Shown piece by piece: positions 10,346 through 20,151 of a DNA stretch of 64,000 nt. This stretch comes from Melieria omissa (taxonomy: Eukaryota > Arthropoda > Insecta > Diptera > Ulidiidae). Position 1 is the first letter of the stretch. Each line of letters begins with the position of its first letter. The DNA lies in assembly GCA_963971225.1 (NCBI GenBank), contig OZ020270.1, positions 69,880,932 through 69,944,931 of the forward strand, written 5' to 3'. The translations under genes and the position numbers were made by a program. Below the pieces are notes generated by a model, which worked only from the letters and a program-made list of their open reading frames with translations, was not told the origin of the DNA and made no database searches.

Positions 10346-11998
10346 CAAAGAAAATAAACATACAGAATGCGCATGTCATACAAGCAAAAATTTTGTATGG
10401 CGGGTTCTAACATTGGAACCCGCGCTCTGCTCGCACAGATCACGTATGTGGTGAGAGCGTTGCTTTACAAGCGAAAACGTAGTTTTATGTGTTGCGCTCT
10501 TTGGTTGCGCTCACTGCAGCGAGTCTGCGTTAGCACTCTGCTGCGGCGTGGGATGATGAGATGAAGACGATGTGCTGTTGTTGTTGTTGTTGCGCTGGCG
10601 AAAAGCTGAAATTGTAAAACGATTTCTATTTACTGGCTGGCTTTTGTTCTTCTTCTATTTGCTTGCACGGCGTCGCATATTGCTCCTGAACTCACTGCCG
10701 ACTTTAGTGTGCGCAAAATCATAGAAACGAAAATAAAATATGGTTGGCATGGCGACTTATATGATCGCTATAGACAAAGTTCCTAAAGAATTTATCAAAA
10801 AAGTAGACCTAATATTTGATTGCATGAAAAGGGCAATCGGATAATTGCTTTAGATCGGCTTTACAATTAAATAATAAGTCGCACAAATTTATAAAGAATT
10901 TTTTTAAATTATTTGAAAGATGTTAAATGTATGGATGATAAATGTTTTTTTTTAGAACAAAAATCTGGTTTTAATCACTGATGAAATTAAGCAAAATAAA
11001 TAAATACATACAATAAATAAAAAAAATAAATTTTGTATAACAAAGAAGATTTTTAATCAAGATAAACTAGAAAATACTTTTGCAATTTTGGGACAAAATT
11101 CAAGTATTATTCGGTCAAGTGTAGCAACTAATTTCGAAGATACACATTATTCTATGGATCAACTCCTATTACATGGTGAGACAGACGAAGCTGTCTTTTG
11201 TATTATTTTATTTCAACAATAATGATTACGCAAACTATTTTGTAGATAATCGATTCTTTGTTCCTTTTGTTTTTTCCTCATGAGCCGAAGGTCTTTGCTA
11301 CTAGTGCTCTTTCCACATTTGTAATTAATTTGTAATTAATTATAAATAATAAATAATAATAAAATATTTTGTAGATAAGAAATATTAAATTATTAATTAA
11401 ATAATTTGAAATTAATTGTAGCATCTGTTTCCAAAAACTAAGAAATGATGACGTTTTCACTGCGCTAAGTGAAACATGTTCCATAAAAATTATAATAAAA
11501 ATTATCAATCGATTACAGACTTTTGTTATAACCTATTTACTTCTTCAGATTCCCTGATGAATTCTGTGACAGTAAATTATAAAAAGGAAGTTCCAAATGA
11601 TACAAAACATAAACATTATAAACATAAACGAGCAAAACCAATCGCCAAACAAAAAAGTATACACACAAAAACTACAACAACAAAAAGCATTGGCGTCGTT
11701 GAAACGACGATCATTGCGCTGGCTGTGTTGCTGTAAGAAATTTGCACAAAAAATTATTGAGTGACCAAAACAACCACCAACGCCTCAAAGTACACAGAAG
11801 AAGCGGTACTTTCACTTCATGTGTGTTTGTTGTAGCGCGTGCTTCAGTTCGTACAGTCAATGAGCGTAAACTGAAGCGCTTGCTCTCCTGCTGGCACCAC
11901 TCTTTCCCTTTTGTGGCTTCCCCCCGCTCTATAAAGCCGCAAACAAAAATTTGAATTTTTGAGCTCAGATGCGCCTTCTATACACTTCATATTCTTTG
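10346..11998 (+). mobile_element. P-like element, copy 3 (7-bp TSD family)
   Basis: 1,653 bp with degraded TIRs (left caaagaaaataaacatacag…, right inverse caaagaatatgaagtgtata). It is flanked by the 7-bp direct repeat ATAGTAT (10339-10345, 11999-12005). It is homologous to the elements at 32999-35315 and 51770-53278. The interior includes a CTG/TTG-rich stretch near 10570 and transposase relics at 11040-11600. Confidence 0.8.
11040..11600 (+). pseudogene. P-like transposase C-terminal relic
   Basis: One frame near 11055-11140 reads NQDKLENTFAILGQNSS, matching NQDKLENTFAVLRQNGG of the better-kept copy at 33990. This is the conserved C-terminal block of P/THAP9 transposases (NQD..E..F). A second block at 11476-11570 (FHKNYNKNYQSITDF…SDSLMN) matches 34430-34510. 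Stops and frameshifts separate them. Confidence 0.7.
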
Positions 11999-12132
11999 AT
12001 AGTATTCACTATTAAACGACGAATTTCATTTTTAGTCGTCGGAGTTGTCTAGTTTTAAAGTTATTAATTTGTAAAAATCACAAAAATGTAAATTTAATAT
12101 ATATTTATAAATGTAAATTTTATTCATAAATT

Positions 12133-12595
12133 TATGCAGAAATACTGTTAGCACCTTACTGATGCTCCGGCACAATGGTTGCTCCTATGAGGGTTATTTT
12201 TCAAGCGTCCGGCCGAAGGCCGACCACACAGAAGGAATTTGAATGCAGAAATACTGTTAGCACTTTACTGATGCCTGGCGCACTAGTTGCTCCTATGAGG
12301 GTCATTTTTCAAGCGCCCGGCCGAAGGCCGACCACACAGAAGGAATTTGAATGCAGAAATACTGTTAGCATTTTACTGATGCCTGGCGCACTAGTTGCTC
12401 CTATGAGGGTTATTTTTCAAGCGCCCGGCCGAAGGCCAACCACACAGAAGGAATTTGAATGCAGAAATACTGTTAGCACTTTACTTATGCCTGGCGCGCT
12501 AGCTGCTCCTATGAGGGTTATTTTTCAAGCGCCCGGCCGAAGGCCGGCCACACAAAAGGAGTTTGAATACAGAAATACTGTAAATATTTCACTGA
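12133..12595 (+). repeat. 108-bp tandem repeat, about 4 units
   Basis: Unit beginning gaatgcagaaatactgttag; unit starts at about 12133, 12241, 12349 and 12457, with a decayed fifth. The period is a multiple of three, so a plus-strand ORF (12175-12837) reads through with a 36-residue repeat (MPGALVAPMRVIFQAPGRRP…). A coding role is unsupported: the ORF has no homologue I recognise and continues into flanking non-repeat DNA. Confidence 0.85.
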
Positions 12596-12848
12596 ACCTG
12601 AAGCCCTACTTGCACTTAAGAGGGTTATTACCCCTCTCCCCTCTTTTTCCACCTAACCACTCCACCTTATTGGCAAGTAATTACAAGTTTGCTCGCTTCG
12701 CAGGTAAAATTAAAAAAAAATTAATAAAAAAAAAACTATACACTTCCGACGGTTTTCCTTTCAAGGGGGATATATGGGGGACTCCCCCTACGCCCCCCCA
12801 CAAAATTGTATCCCCCTCTTCGTATGTACGGATATAAGAGTCCTTCCG

Positions 12849-13040
12849 TGATTTACAATCGCTGTTTTCGTTGCCAGTCAATGTGCGATTCGCTGCTCAT
12901 TTGTTCACAGCGATTTTGGCAAAACAGTGATTTACAATCGTTGTTTTCGTTGCCAGTCAAGGTGCGATTCGCTGCTCATTTATTCACAGCGATTTTGGCA
13001 AAACAGTGATTTACAATCGCTGTTTTCGTTGCCAGTCAAT
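12849..13040 (+). repeat. 79-bp tandem repeat at hAT end
   Basis: About 2.5 units (tgatttacaatcgctgtttt…gcgattttggcaaaacag), starting at 12849, 12928 and 13007. It lies in the subterminal region of the hAT element and is plausibly a cluster of transposase sites. Confidence 0.85.
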
Positions 13041-13137
13041 CGCAATGTGACACTGTGATTACAAAATCACAGTGAAAAAATCACCGGTTGCGATTTTTTG
13101 CTCAACACTAGTAAAAAGTAAGCTCAAGGTGTATTAA

Positions 13138-13849
13138 GGGGCAGTCCCCTCAAGCGTCCGAGAAAAAAGCGTTTTTTCCTGATTTTTTTTCTTACAGAAA
13201 GAAAGATCGGAGACATAAGAACTTTGGGATATGTTTTAGTCATACTTTCAACTTTATTCACAAAAAAAATTACATCTGGGAAATTCTAAATGACTGAGTT
13301 TTCCACGTTTTCCGGCAGCGTTTCGGCACGGTCGGAGTCCATTTGCGGGAACGATAGCAGCCGTTGTGTTCAACTAAAATCAAAATTTTTTTTGTTTTCT
13401 TCGTCAGACTTATTTGTTCTATGTGAACTACGGAAATTCCAAAAATCCAAAATTTAGACGAAAAATTATGATTTAAAAAAAAAAAGTGACTTTTTTTACA
13501 TTTATTTGTTAATAAAAAAGGTATTAAAAATCGGAATTTTTCAAAATCCGTAGTTCGCATAGAGTAGTTTTTCATACTGAATAAAATAAATTTTAGTTTA
13601 AGAAAATCTGTTGATAACTTTTATAGTTATCTTTCCCGCAAATTGTGAAAACATGGTTTTGAGAAAACGCACTTTAAATTTCCGTGCGTGGCCGCCAGGC
13701 ACCGTGCGCGACCGACTGAATTTTCGTGCAACTCCTGAAATACTTCGAATTTGGAGCTAAAACTTTACATACATAATCTAAAATAGATGCCCAATCGATT
13801 AAGCAAAAAAAAAAGCGATTTTTTGAGACCTCTTGAGGGGACTGTCCCC
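13138..13849. mobile_element. TTAA-flanked non-autonomous TIR element
   Basis: Left end GGGGCAGTCCCCTCAAGCG, right end inverse GGGGACAGTCCCCTCAAGAG, flanked on both sides by TTAA (13134-13137, 13850-13853). 712 bp, no transposase. The minus-strand ORFs of about 100 aa (13575-13270, 13922-13674) have no recognisable similarity. TTAA targeting suggests a piggyBac-type mobiliser, but the GGGG terminus is not the usual CCC, so this is inference. Confidence 0.8.
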
Positions 13850-13874
13850 TTAATAATAATTGTGTATTAATAAT

Positions 13875-15075
13875 AGTAGGGGAATGGGTCCGGTTGTGGG
13901 CACCTTTTTGTTTTTGGCTCATAACTTTTTACCAAGTTCTTCTTAATCGGACATATGGACATCTATGGAAAGCTAGAAACCTTAGCTAACAAGTAATGAC
14001 AAAAGTAAATCGATTCCGTCAAATAGAAAATTTTTTTTTTAAATTTTGTAAAGTAGTCATTTTTAACCCTTGGAAAATCTGCTGGAAACGGGGAAATATT
14101 AAGAAAAACCAACACGAATATAGAAAAATATTAAGTTTTAATTATTTGAAGCACAATGCACGCATGTGAAGTAGCTGGTACGCATGTGGGCACATTTTAG
14201 ATGGACGGGCATTTCAAAATGTAAGTGACCAAGTCATTCTCCTGGGCTGTCAAGAAGACCTAAAGTAAAATGAAATTCAACCTAATTAATCAACACTCTT
14301 CAAGTGCTGTGACCTGAAGAAGGTGGAAAACACCAGTCAACCTGATTCGATAACATCCACGAAAAGAAGAAAACACCACCGTCGACAGCTTTGATGTCTC
14401 CGAAATTTTCTTCCACCTTCTTTTTGTAGCGTTGGAGATTTGTTTGGGAAATCGCATACGCTGCGGCAGTCGATTTTGTGGTTAGCTTATCTGCAGAACA
14501 ATGTTAAATTATGATACATCCAACACATTAAAAAAATATCGGAGGATTTTTGTTATTTACCCTCGGAAGATATAGCTAAAACAACCAAAAAAATGCGTTA
14601 AAAGACCATTTTTGATTAAATAACTTACCAAAACTTACAAAATCACTAAAAGACGGGTGCCCACAACCGAACTAATTGCGGTGCCCACAACCGAATTTGG
14701 CAGCCATTTTGAGAAGTAGTGAAAAATTTGTTCGGGGTAAACATATTGGTTGTAATCAATATTGGATCACAAAGTAAAATAAATTAACTAAATAAAAATG
14801 CATTTTACTTGCCTTCTCGATGGATTCACTTCGATTTATGACACCATTTAAAATGTGTAAAAAAATTTTTGTCTTATTTTTTAAGCACAGAAAGATATAT
14901 ATGGTCCCAGCACAAAGCAGGCGTGTCTGTTCGACTCAGTATTTGGCACAAAAAGATCGTGGTTCCATAATGAACAAATGGCCTTAGTCAAAAAAACCCA
15001 GCCTGCTTTCTATCAAGAGATACGAAGGGGTGCCCACAACCGAACTATGCCCACAACCGAACCTTTTACCCTAGT
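13875..15075. mobile_element. Mutator-like (MULE) non-autonomous element, 9-bp TSD
   Basis: 1,201 bp with TIRs AGTAGGGGAATGGGTCCGGT on the left and ACTAGGGTAAAAGGTTCGGT on the right (inverse), converging on cggttgtgggcac. It is flanked by a perfect 9-bp direct repeat ATTAATAAT (13866-13874, 15076-15084). The motif 'gcccacaaccgaa' recurs near both ends (14670-14695, 15030-15062). No transposase ORF. A 9-bp TSD points to Mutator; low-complexity AT flanks make chance a small possibility. Confidence 0.75.
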
Positions 15076-15619
15076 ATTAATAATAATATTAATGTGCCTT
15101 GAGTAAACTGTAAAAAGAAAAATTGAAGTATTTTATACGAGAAAAACTGTTTTTTCAGTGCTTTGCCAACGAAAACGCTGCGTTCAGGAGAGACGCAGCA
15201 CAGCGAGTGGCAATTAATGTGCAAGAGAGTTCCTCCAACGCGGACATCGAAAAAACGTTGCTGCACTGCAGATACTTATTTGGACTAAGTCAAATTAATT
15301 TATGAATTTATGGTTTTGGAAAAGTTTTTTGTTTTTTGTTTTACGAGGAGGAAGCGAAAGCCCTTGGCCGAAGCCGTCAGTGTGAGACTTGAACGCACTA
15401 AACCTCCTCGCTGTCCATTATGGTGTCCCTTATTGGTCACCGCTCAGTACTTGGTCAGAGACGCGTCGTGAGGTGTTACGCTCAATCGTTCGTTTAACAT
15501 CAGTCCATGTCATGTCCTTACTTACGCTTCAATCAATTTCGATCCTTCGACGATCCTTCCTCCTCGTCAAGTTCCTCCTCCAATGCAAGTATCTAGTGAA
15601 GCAAGACTCCAACGAAGGT

Positions 15620-15835
15620 CGGTAGCCGCATGTGCTGTATAAGTAAACAGGAATTTAAAAAATTTAATGATTTTAACTTTTGTTTCTCTTGCCACTTTCA
15701 GAGTGCACTGCTGTCTTGAAGCCTCTAGCTAGTGAAGGTGTGGCCGCTGCGTGTGCTGTATAAGTAAACAAATAACATATTTAAAAAATTGAATGATTTA
15801 TTTCACCTTTTTTCTCTTACCAGTTTTACAGATTG
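15620..15835 (+). repeat. About 120-bp direct duplication with splice-site-like edges
   Basis: Two diverged units each contain gtgctgtataag|taaaca, then an AT-rich stretch ending in a pyrimidine tract plus AG (…ctcttgccactttcag; …ctcttaccag). Unit spacing is about 121 bp (15632 and 15753). It lies just beyond the 3' end of the P transposase, so it may be element UTR. The plus-strand exon-like appearance is unexplained. Confidence 0.5.
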
Positions 15836-18817
15836 ATTTTGATGAATTTTTTGTACCCCATTATTTTTTGTTTGGACTTCATTGTCTTTAAGCGCTTGTT
15901 TAAATGGCGCACACGGAAATGAATTCTGCATGTGAAGAAAAATCGCTTCACATGCTGTGGGACGTCTATGTGGGCGCTTTTTTCCAGCAATCGCTTCAGG
16001 AGATTTTTACAATACGAAATTTCCATTCCATTTATTGCGTAGAACACCCTCTCCATTTCTTTAATTGCGCTTAGGAATCGCGGAGCTGGCTTTTTTAAAG
16101 AGCCTTTTGACACTGGTCAACCCATGTGAGCGAGACTTCGTCGCTTTCCTCTTCAGTCAAATTAAGCTTGCGAATGACATACCCGGCTATATACTCCAGT
16201 GCGTCTTCATGAAGTAGGCCGATGTCACGCAATGAGTCCGTATTGAAATCAGCGATGATTCCCGACTCTTCCTCTGGGTCAGGACTGTCGAACGAAATTG
16301 AGGACTCATTCAAGCTGTCATGGGTAATCTCGGCCTGGTCGCCATGTTTGTGTGCGGTGCCGAGCCAACCCGTTGTGTCCTTACAAACATTGCCTGTGCC
16401 TCTTAGGTGCTCGGTATTTCTAGCTAAATAGTGATTAAAAAATTAATTAAAATTATAAATTAAAAAAGTGATAATAAAAATAAAAAATTACATGAAATTA
16501 ATAAATTAAAAAAATTAATAATAAAATTAAAAAATTACATGAAATTAATATGAAACATACCTAAGATATATTTCCTCAGCCGGTATTTGAACTCCTTGGG
16601 GGAAGGGTTATCATTCAGACCACCCTTTCTTCGAATTGCCCTAAAGAAGTGCTCCAACACATCCTGGTTAAGGCGGTTTGTTAAAAAGTACTCCATATTG
16701 CACTTCGCCTTAACATATTGGTGGAGCATTACCAAGGCGGAATTAGTCATCAAAATTCCTTTTTGAAATATTTCCAAACCTTTTTTATTTGGAATTATTG
16801 GAGAAGACATGAAGGCATTCATCTGCTCAATAACCTTATCTTGGGTTGTGAGCTTTAGGCCATATGGTTCCCGTAAAAATACATAAAAATATAACTATCT
16901 TTCGATTTTATTGCAAAGAAAAATTACCTTTCCTGGGTACCCAAAGGTGCCCATGGAGGAATTGAGGACATCAAACCAATCATTAATTAGCTGAATCATT
17001 TCAGCTGTTTGTGTTGGCTTGTAAATGTCCATTCCTAATGAGAAGCAGCGTCGTATAGCAGCGGCGGTGGTATTTGAAAAGACTTGTGCTGCTAATTTGA
17101 CTTTTTGCCGGCCTACAATTTTAACGAATTTTGTTGTTAACATTAGAAATAAAATCCGCTTTCTATTAATGTAGCGAACATAACATAATACCATAAATAA
17201 CATACCGATTCCTTTAACTGTTAAATGTTCGGTCGTCAGTTTGAATGTAATTGACGCGTCTGAAGTGCTCGTATGTTTGAGCAGATCAGCTAAGCTCCGC
17301 GTTGTTAGCAGCTCGCCCTTCCACATAATTCCGGTGTCCAGGAAGTGGTTCCTGATTAATTTTAGAAGATGGGGAGCGTCGGCAAAAGTGAATATTTTTT
17401 CCTTTTTATTCACGGGGTGTTCGAAGTATGGCTGGTCTAAATTATGAAAAAAAATTGTTTATGTAAATTCAAACTGATTAAATTAAATTCAAACATTACT
17501 CACTTACTGTTACTTCCAAACTTTTCCACAGCTTTCGGTTTGTGGGTCCCATGTCACAAACAATTGCCACCACAGAAAAGCCTGCGTGGTGTAGTGCCGA
17601 GATTACCGAAATCAAAATTGGTTTGGTCATTTGCTGGTCAAAATCGTAGAAAACGGGTTGCTTCCACGATTTCTTCAGACCTCTGGCCATTACCAGCTGG
17701 ACATAATTGGCAGGTTTCCTTACACAGTCCGCTCTTTGATCGTATTCGTAAGTTTCTGCGACTTTCATCTCGTCGAACGCGAGAACACAGATTCTGTCTT
17801 CATTTGACAAATCTGTGATGTGTCGCATGAAATCCATTGCAATTGACACGATTCCCTCACTTACGTCAACCATTCTACGCCAGCGTTGAAGAGTGGAGAT
17901 ATGGGGCAGCGGGAAGACTTTTTCATATAAGTGATTATATGCACGTGGCCCAGACGCGTGCAGGCATATGACGCTTGAAAAATCAGGCCAACTCCATTTA
18001 ATATTTCGTGCTGTGAAATATGATTTTTTTATTAATTTGCATTAACATCGTTCAAGTTGTGGTTAATACAATAAACAATACCTGGTATCACCAATTTTTT
18101 CACTTGTCCATCTGTGAATATGGATTTCACAGCTGACACAATCGCCTCGCATTCGTCCAGTCTGTGCTGTAGGCGCTTGTTCTCCTCCTTTAATTTCTTG
18201 ACTTCTTTCTTTAAGTCCGAAATTTCTTTTTCCATAAAGGATTCCTGGATTATTGGGCTACAAGTATAAATTACAATCAAGTTTTCAAATAAATCTAATT
18301 GAAACTTACTCTGTCTGGGTATAGCACTCCTTGCACTCTGTTGGTGGATGTAGGAAAACTAGCAAGTCTTCGAAATTCTCCTCCTGGGGAACATCATAAT
18401 GCGAAATGCATTCAGTTGGTGGATCGAGCAAGTCTTCGAAATGCTCCTCCTGGGCGGCATCGTAGTGCGAAATGCTCGCGCTATAGTTAATCAAATTCAT
18501 TTTGTAATATTCAAATTGTTATTTAAATTTCAGTTTTGTGCACATGCTCGGCCACTGCCAATTTAATGTTTTCGGTAGGTTTAAATTTCATATACTTACG
18601 GCAACGGTATTTCAACATTTATTGTTGGTGTTGCATTTGGCATTAACTTGATCATGTTTGGCCCTCTTATAAAATCAGTTGCCAAAAAATGATCCCCGCA
18701 AACAAGCGAACGAGCCGGGAACACAAAATTACATTTTGCGTTCCAAATCCCTCTTCTACGGTCGTCGAGAGGAACTCGAAAAAAAGGTCCATTCCCACAA
18801 ATGGTACACTTTTTCAT
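15826..18817 (-). pseudogene. P-element transposase (THAP family), eight exons
   Basis: It would catalyse GTP-dependent cut-and-paste transposition of the P element. Exons on the minus strand: 18817-18600 (THAP finger: MKKCTICG…RGIW…SLVCGDHF…KLMPNATP); about 18481-18310 (a duplicated SISHYDxxQEExFEDLL repeat); 18257-18082 (leucine-zipper-like coiled coil, KEEVKKLKEENKRLQ-type); 18010-17508 (ICLHASGPRAYNHLYEK, VLAFDEMKV with first Asp, VCDMGPTN with second Asp); 17436-17206; 17112-16928; about 16865-16561 (NQDVLEHFFRAIRRKGG, the C-terminal catalytic block); 16423-15826. Most introns show clean GTAAGT/GTATG…AG borders. Defects: the acceptor before exon 7 lacks a clear AG, and there is a one-base frameshift at about 16100 near the C-terminus. 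About 4 kb of element remain around the gene, the normal P size. It is probably inactive or nearly so. Homology is to THAP9/P transposases; exon edges are inferred by eye. Confidence 0.85.
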
Positions 18818-19028
18818 TTTTAATCGTGGAAATACACAAAATTTTTAATCAAAACTTCAGTCGCAATCGTTTGCAGATGAAACAGTTTGAATTCAAACAA
18901 CAACGGAATGAAAAATGTAAACAAACCATTTTGACAAGGAGGATACCCAAAACGCATAATCAAAACAAAACCAAATAAAAAAGATTTGTCAGCTGTTTTA
19001 CCACCACTACCTTATTAGATGTGCCTTG

Positions 19029-19658
19029 AGCTAGTGATAACGTGATTCGAAACTGGGAGTGGAAGCGATGTTTTGACCATTTTTTGCATTTCACATGCAC
19101 AATCTGTGTGAGGTGTCATGGCGTCGTCTACTGGGTCAGTGAATAGGTCTGTTTGGGAACTTTTCCAGTCAAAATTATCCAGTACAAAATATTAATGTAA
19201 ATAGTCCGTTGCGCTCAATCTGCGATTTTTCCTTTTCAGCTGCAGCAGGAGAAGCTTAGCACGACGGTTGTGGGTCAGCAGACTTGCGAACACACAATTA
19301 CTTTGTACGAATTTGTAGGCAAATGGAAACGCCTACAAATTCGTACAAATTATTCGTTCCCAAACAGACCCTGTTTAGGTTCAACAGTGTGGTCGCGTTG
19401 AAGTTAGAACAAAGCGCAAAGTTGCAATTTATAGGTAGCTTGTCTTTCGTATTATTTTAGAAAAAGGCGTATTAATACGATGCATGTTATACATACATAC
19501 ATTTTCTCGATGCATGTTATTATTTTCATAATTTTCAATTATTTCAATAAAAAAATGCATACATTTTCTAAACTTTGTTATGTTATTATTTTCATAATTG
19601 TAAGTTATTTCAATAAAAAATGCATACATCTTTAAACTTTGTTATGTTTTTATGTTAT
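19029..19658. repeat. Chimeric gene-fragment repeat, copy A, left part
   Basis: From AGCTAGTGATAACGTGATTC this matches 38036-38636 and 40770-41370 closely. It continues after the Gypsy insertion at 29911. The first 55 bp resemble the TIR of the CAGTGACTA family (cgtgattcgaaactgggagg versus cgtgacgcgaaactgagcgg). On the plus strand an exon-like piece follows a good acceptor (tttttccttttcag|CTGCAGCAGGAGAAG, about 19235), but I cannot name it. A small local inverted copy (gcctacaaattcgtacaaat) at 19303-19350 is specific to this copy. Confidence 0.75.
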
Positions 19659-20082
19659 TGTAACGATAAGACTGTCTGTCGCTGTGCAAAGCAACCCTGC
19701 CGCTTCGCGCCGTGCTATAATTCAATGTGGCAACGACGGCCGCGATAATAACTTTTAGTCCAATTTGGCAACGATGGTCGCGATCATCAGGGAAACCTTT
19801 AGTGCACTCGGGAATGTGCGAGAACGATCTGCGCGATGGCCGGACCGGTGTAAAAGGCAGCCGGGTGCGGCGCAGCGAGTCAGTCCGGTTTTGACAAGTG
19901 AAGTTGCCACACGGAGTAATTAAGCAAATACTTAAGTGTACGAACAGTAAAGTGTAAAACTGTGAATAATAAAGTGACTGTTGGTTTTTAATTGGCTGCG
20001 TTCGGATAATTAAAGGTGTTTCATTTTCAAATTGCAGAATCCAGTGATACGTACTAGCCCACTAGAACTAGCATTCGTAACA
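19659..20082 (+). repeat. Gypsy 5' LTR
   Basis: 424 bp, TGTAACGATAAG…ATTCGTAACA. It contains a polyadenylation-like aataaa (about 19968) in the presumed R region. It is related to, but distinct from, the solo LTR at 31442-31856 (similar start and 3' half). Confidence 0.9.
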
Positions 20083-20084
20083 TT

Positions 20085-20102
20085 TGGTGTCAGAAGTGGG
20101 AT
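20085..20102 (+). other. Gypsy primer-binding site
   Basis: TGGTGTCAGAAGTGGGAT begins two bases after the LTR, as expected for a minus-strand primer site complementary to a tRNA 3' end. The tRNA identity (tRNA-Leu is used by some insect Gypsy elements) is not determined here. Confidence 0.75.
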
Positions 20103-20151
20103 TGTGAAAATTAAAAATAAAAAACTAAAATAGAATTATAAAAGCACGGAC

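Larger units (their letters stand above)
10285..12847. mobile_element. TIR element nested in the hAT repeat array
   Basis: The left end GGCTAGTCTCTTATATCCGT and the inverse right end GGAAGGACTCTTATATCCGT share a 17-bp block, CTCTTATATCCGTACAT. It is flanked by the 8-bp direct repeat GTGATTTA (10277-10284, 12848-12855), although that word also occurs in the surrounding tandem repeat. It contains a P-like miniature (10346-11998) and a 108-bp tandem array. No own transposase was recognised. Confidence 0.7.
6687..13110 (-). mobile_element. hAT transposon, nested in the P element
   Basis: TIR TAGTGATGAGCAAAA on the left; the inverse at the right reads TAGTGTTGAGCAAAAAATCG. It is flanked by a perfect 8-bp TSD GTAAAAAG (6679-6686, 13111-13118), diagnostic of hAT elements. 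Both subterminal regions are packed with short 'caatcacagtgatttt'-type repeats, which are probable transposase binding sites. It encodes a BED-finger transposase on the minus strand (9744-7785). It is itself interrupted by a TIR element at 10285-12847. Confidence 0.9.
6532..19028 (-). mobile_element. P-superfamily transposon with nested insertions
   Basis: The left end starts CAAGTGTATTAATAAGGTGA. The right end, read inward, is CAAGGCACATCTAATAAGGT, an imperfect TIR. Both ends are flanked by AGCTAGTG (6524-6531 and 19029-19036), the 8-bp TSD expected of P elements. The same host sequence without the element (accAGCTAGTGataacg) is present at 38040 and 40774, which proves the boundaries. The transposase (minus strand, 18817-15826) is nearly complete. 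Between the left TIR and the gene lie a hAT element (6687-13110), a TTAA element (13138-13849) and a Mutator-like element (13875-15075). Removing them leaves roughly 4 kb. Confidence 0.9.

Noticed and set aside
12175..12837. 220-residue plus ORF with a 36-residue repeat
   Set aside because: Produced by a 108-bp tandem repeat; it continues into non-repeat DNA and no domain is visible.
15066..15625. Plus-strand exon-like ORFs near the P element 3' end
   Set aside because: Some splice-like motifs, but no recognisable protein; mentioned only as a duplication with splice-like edges.
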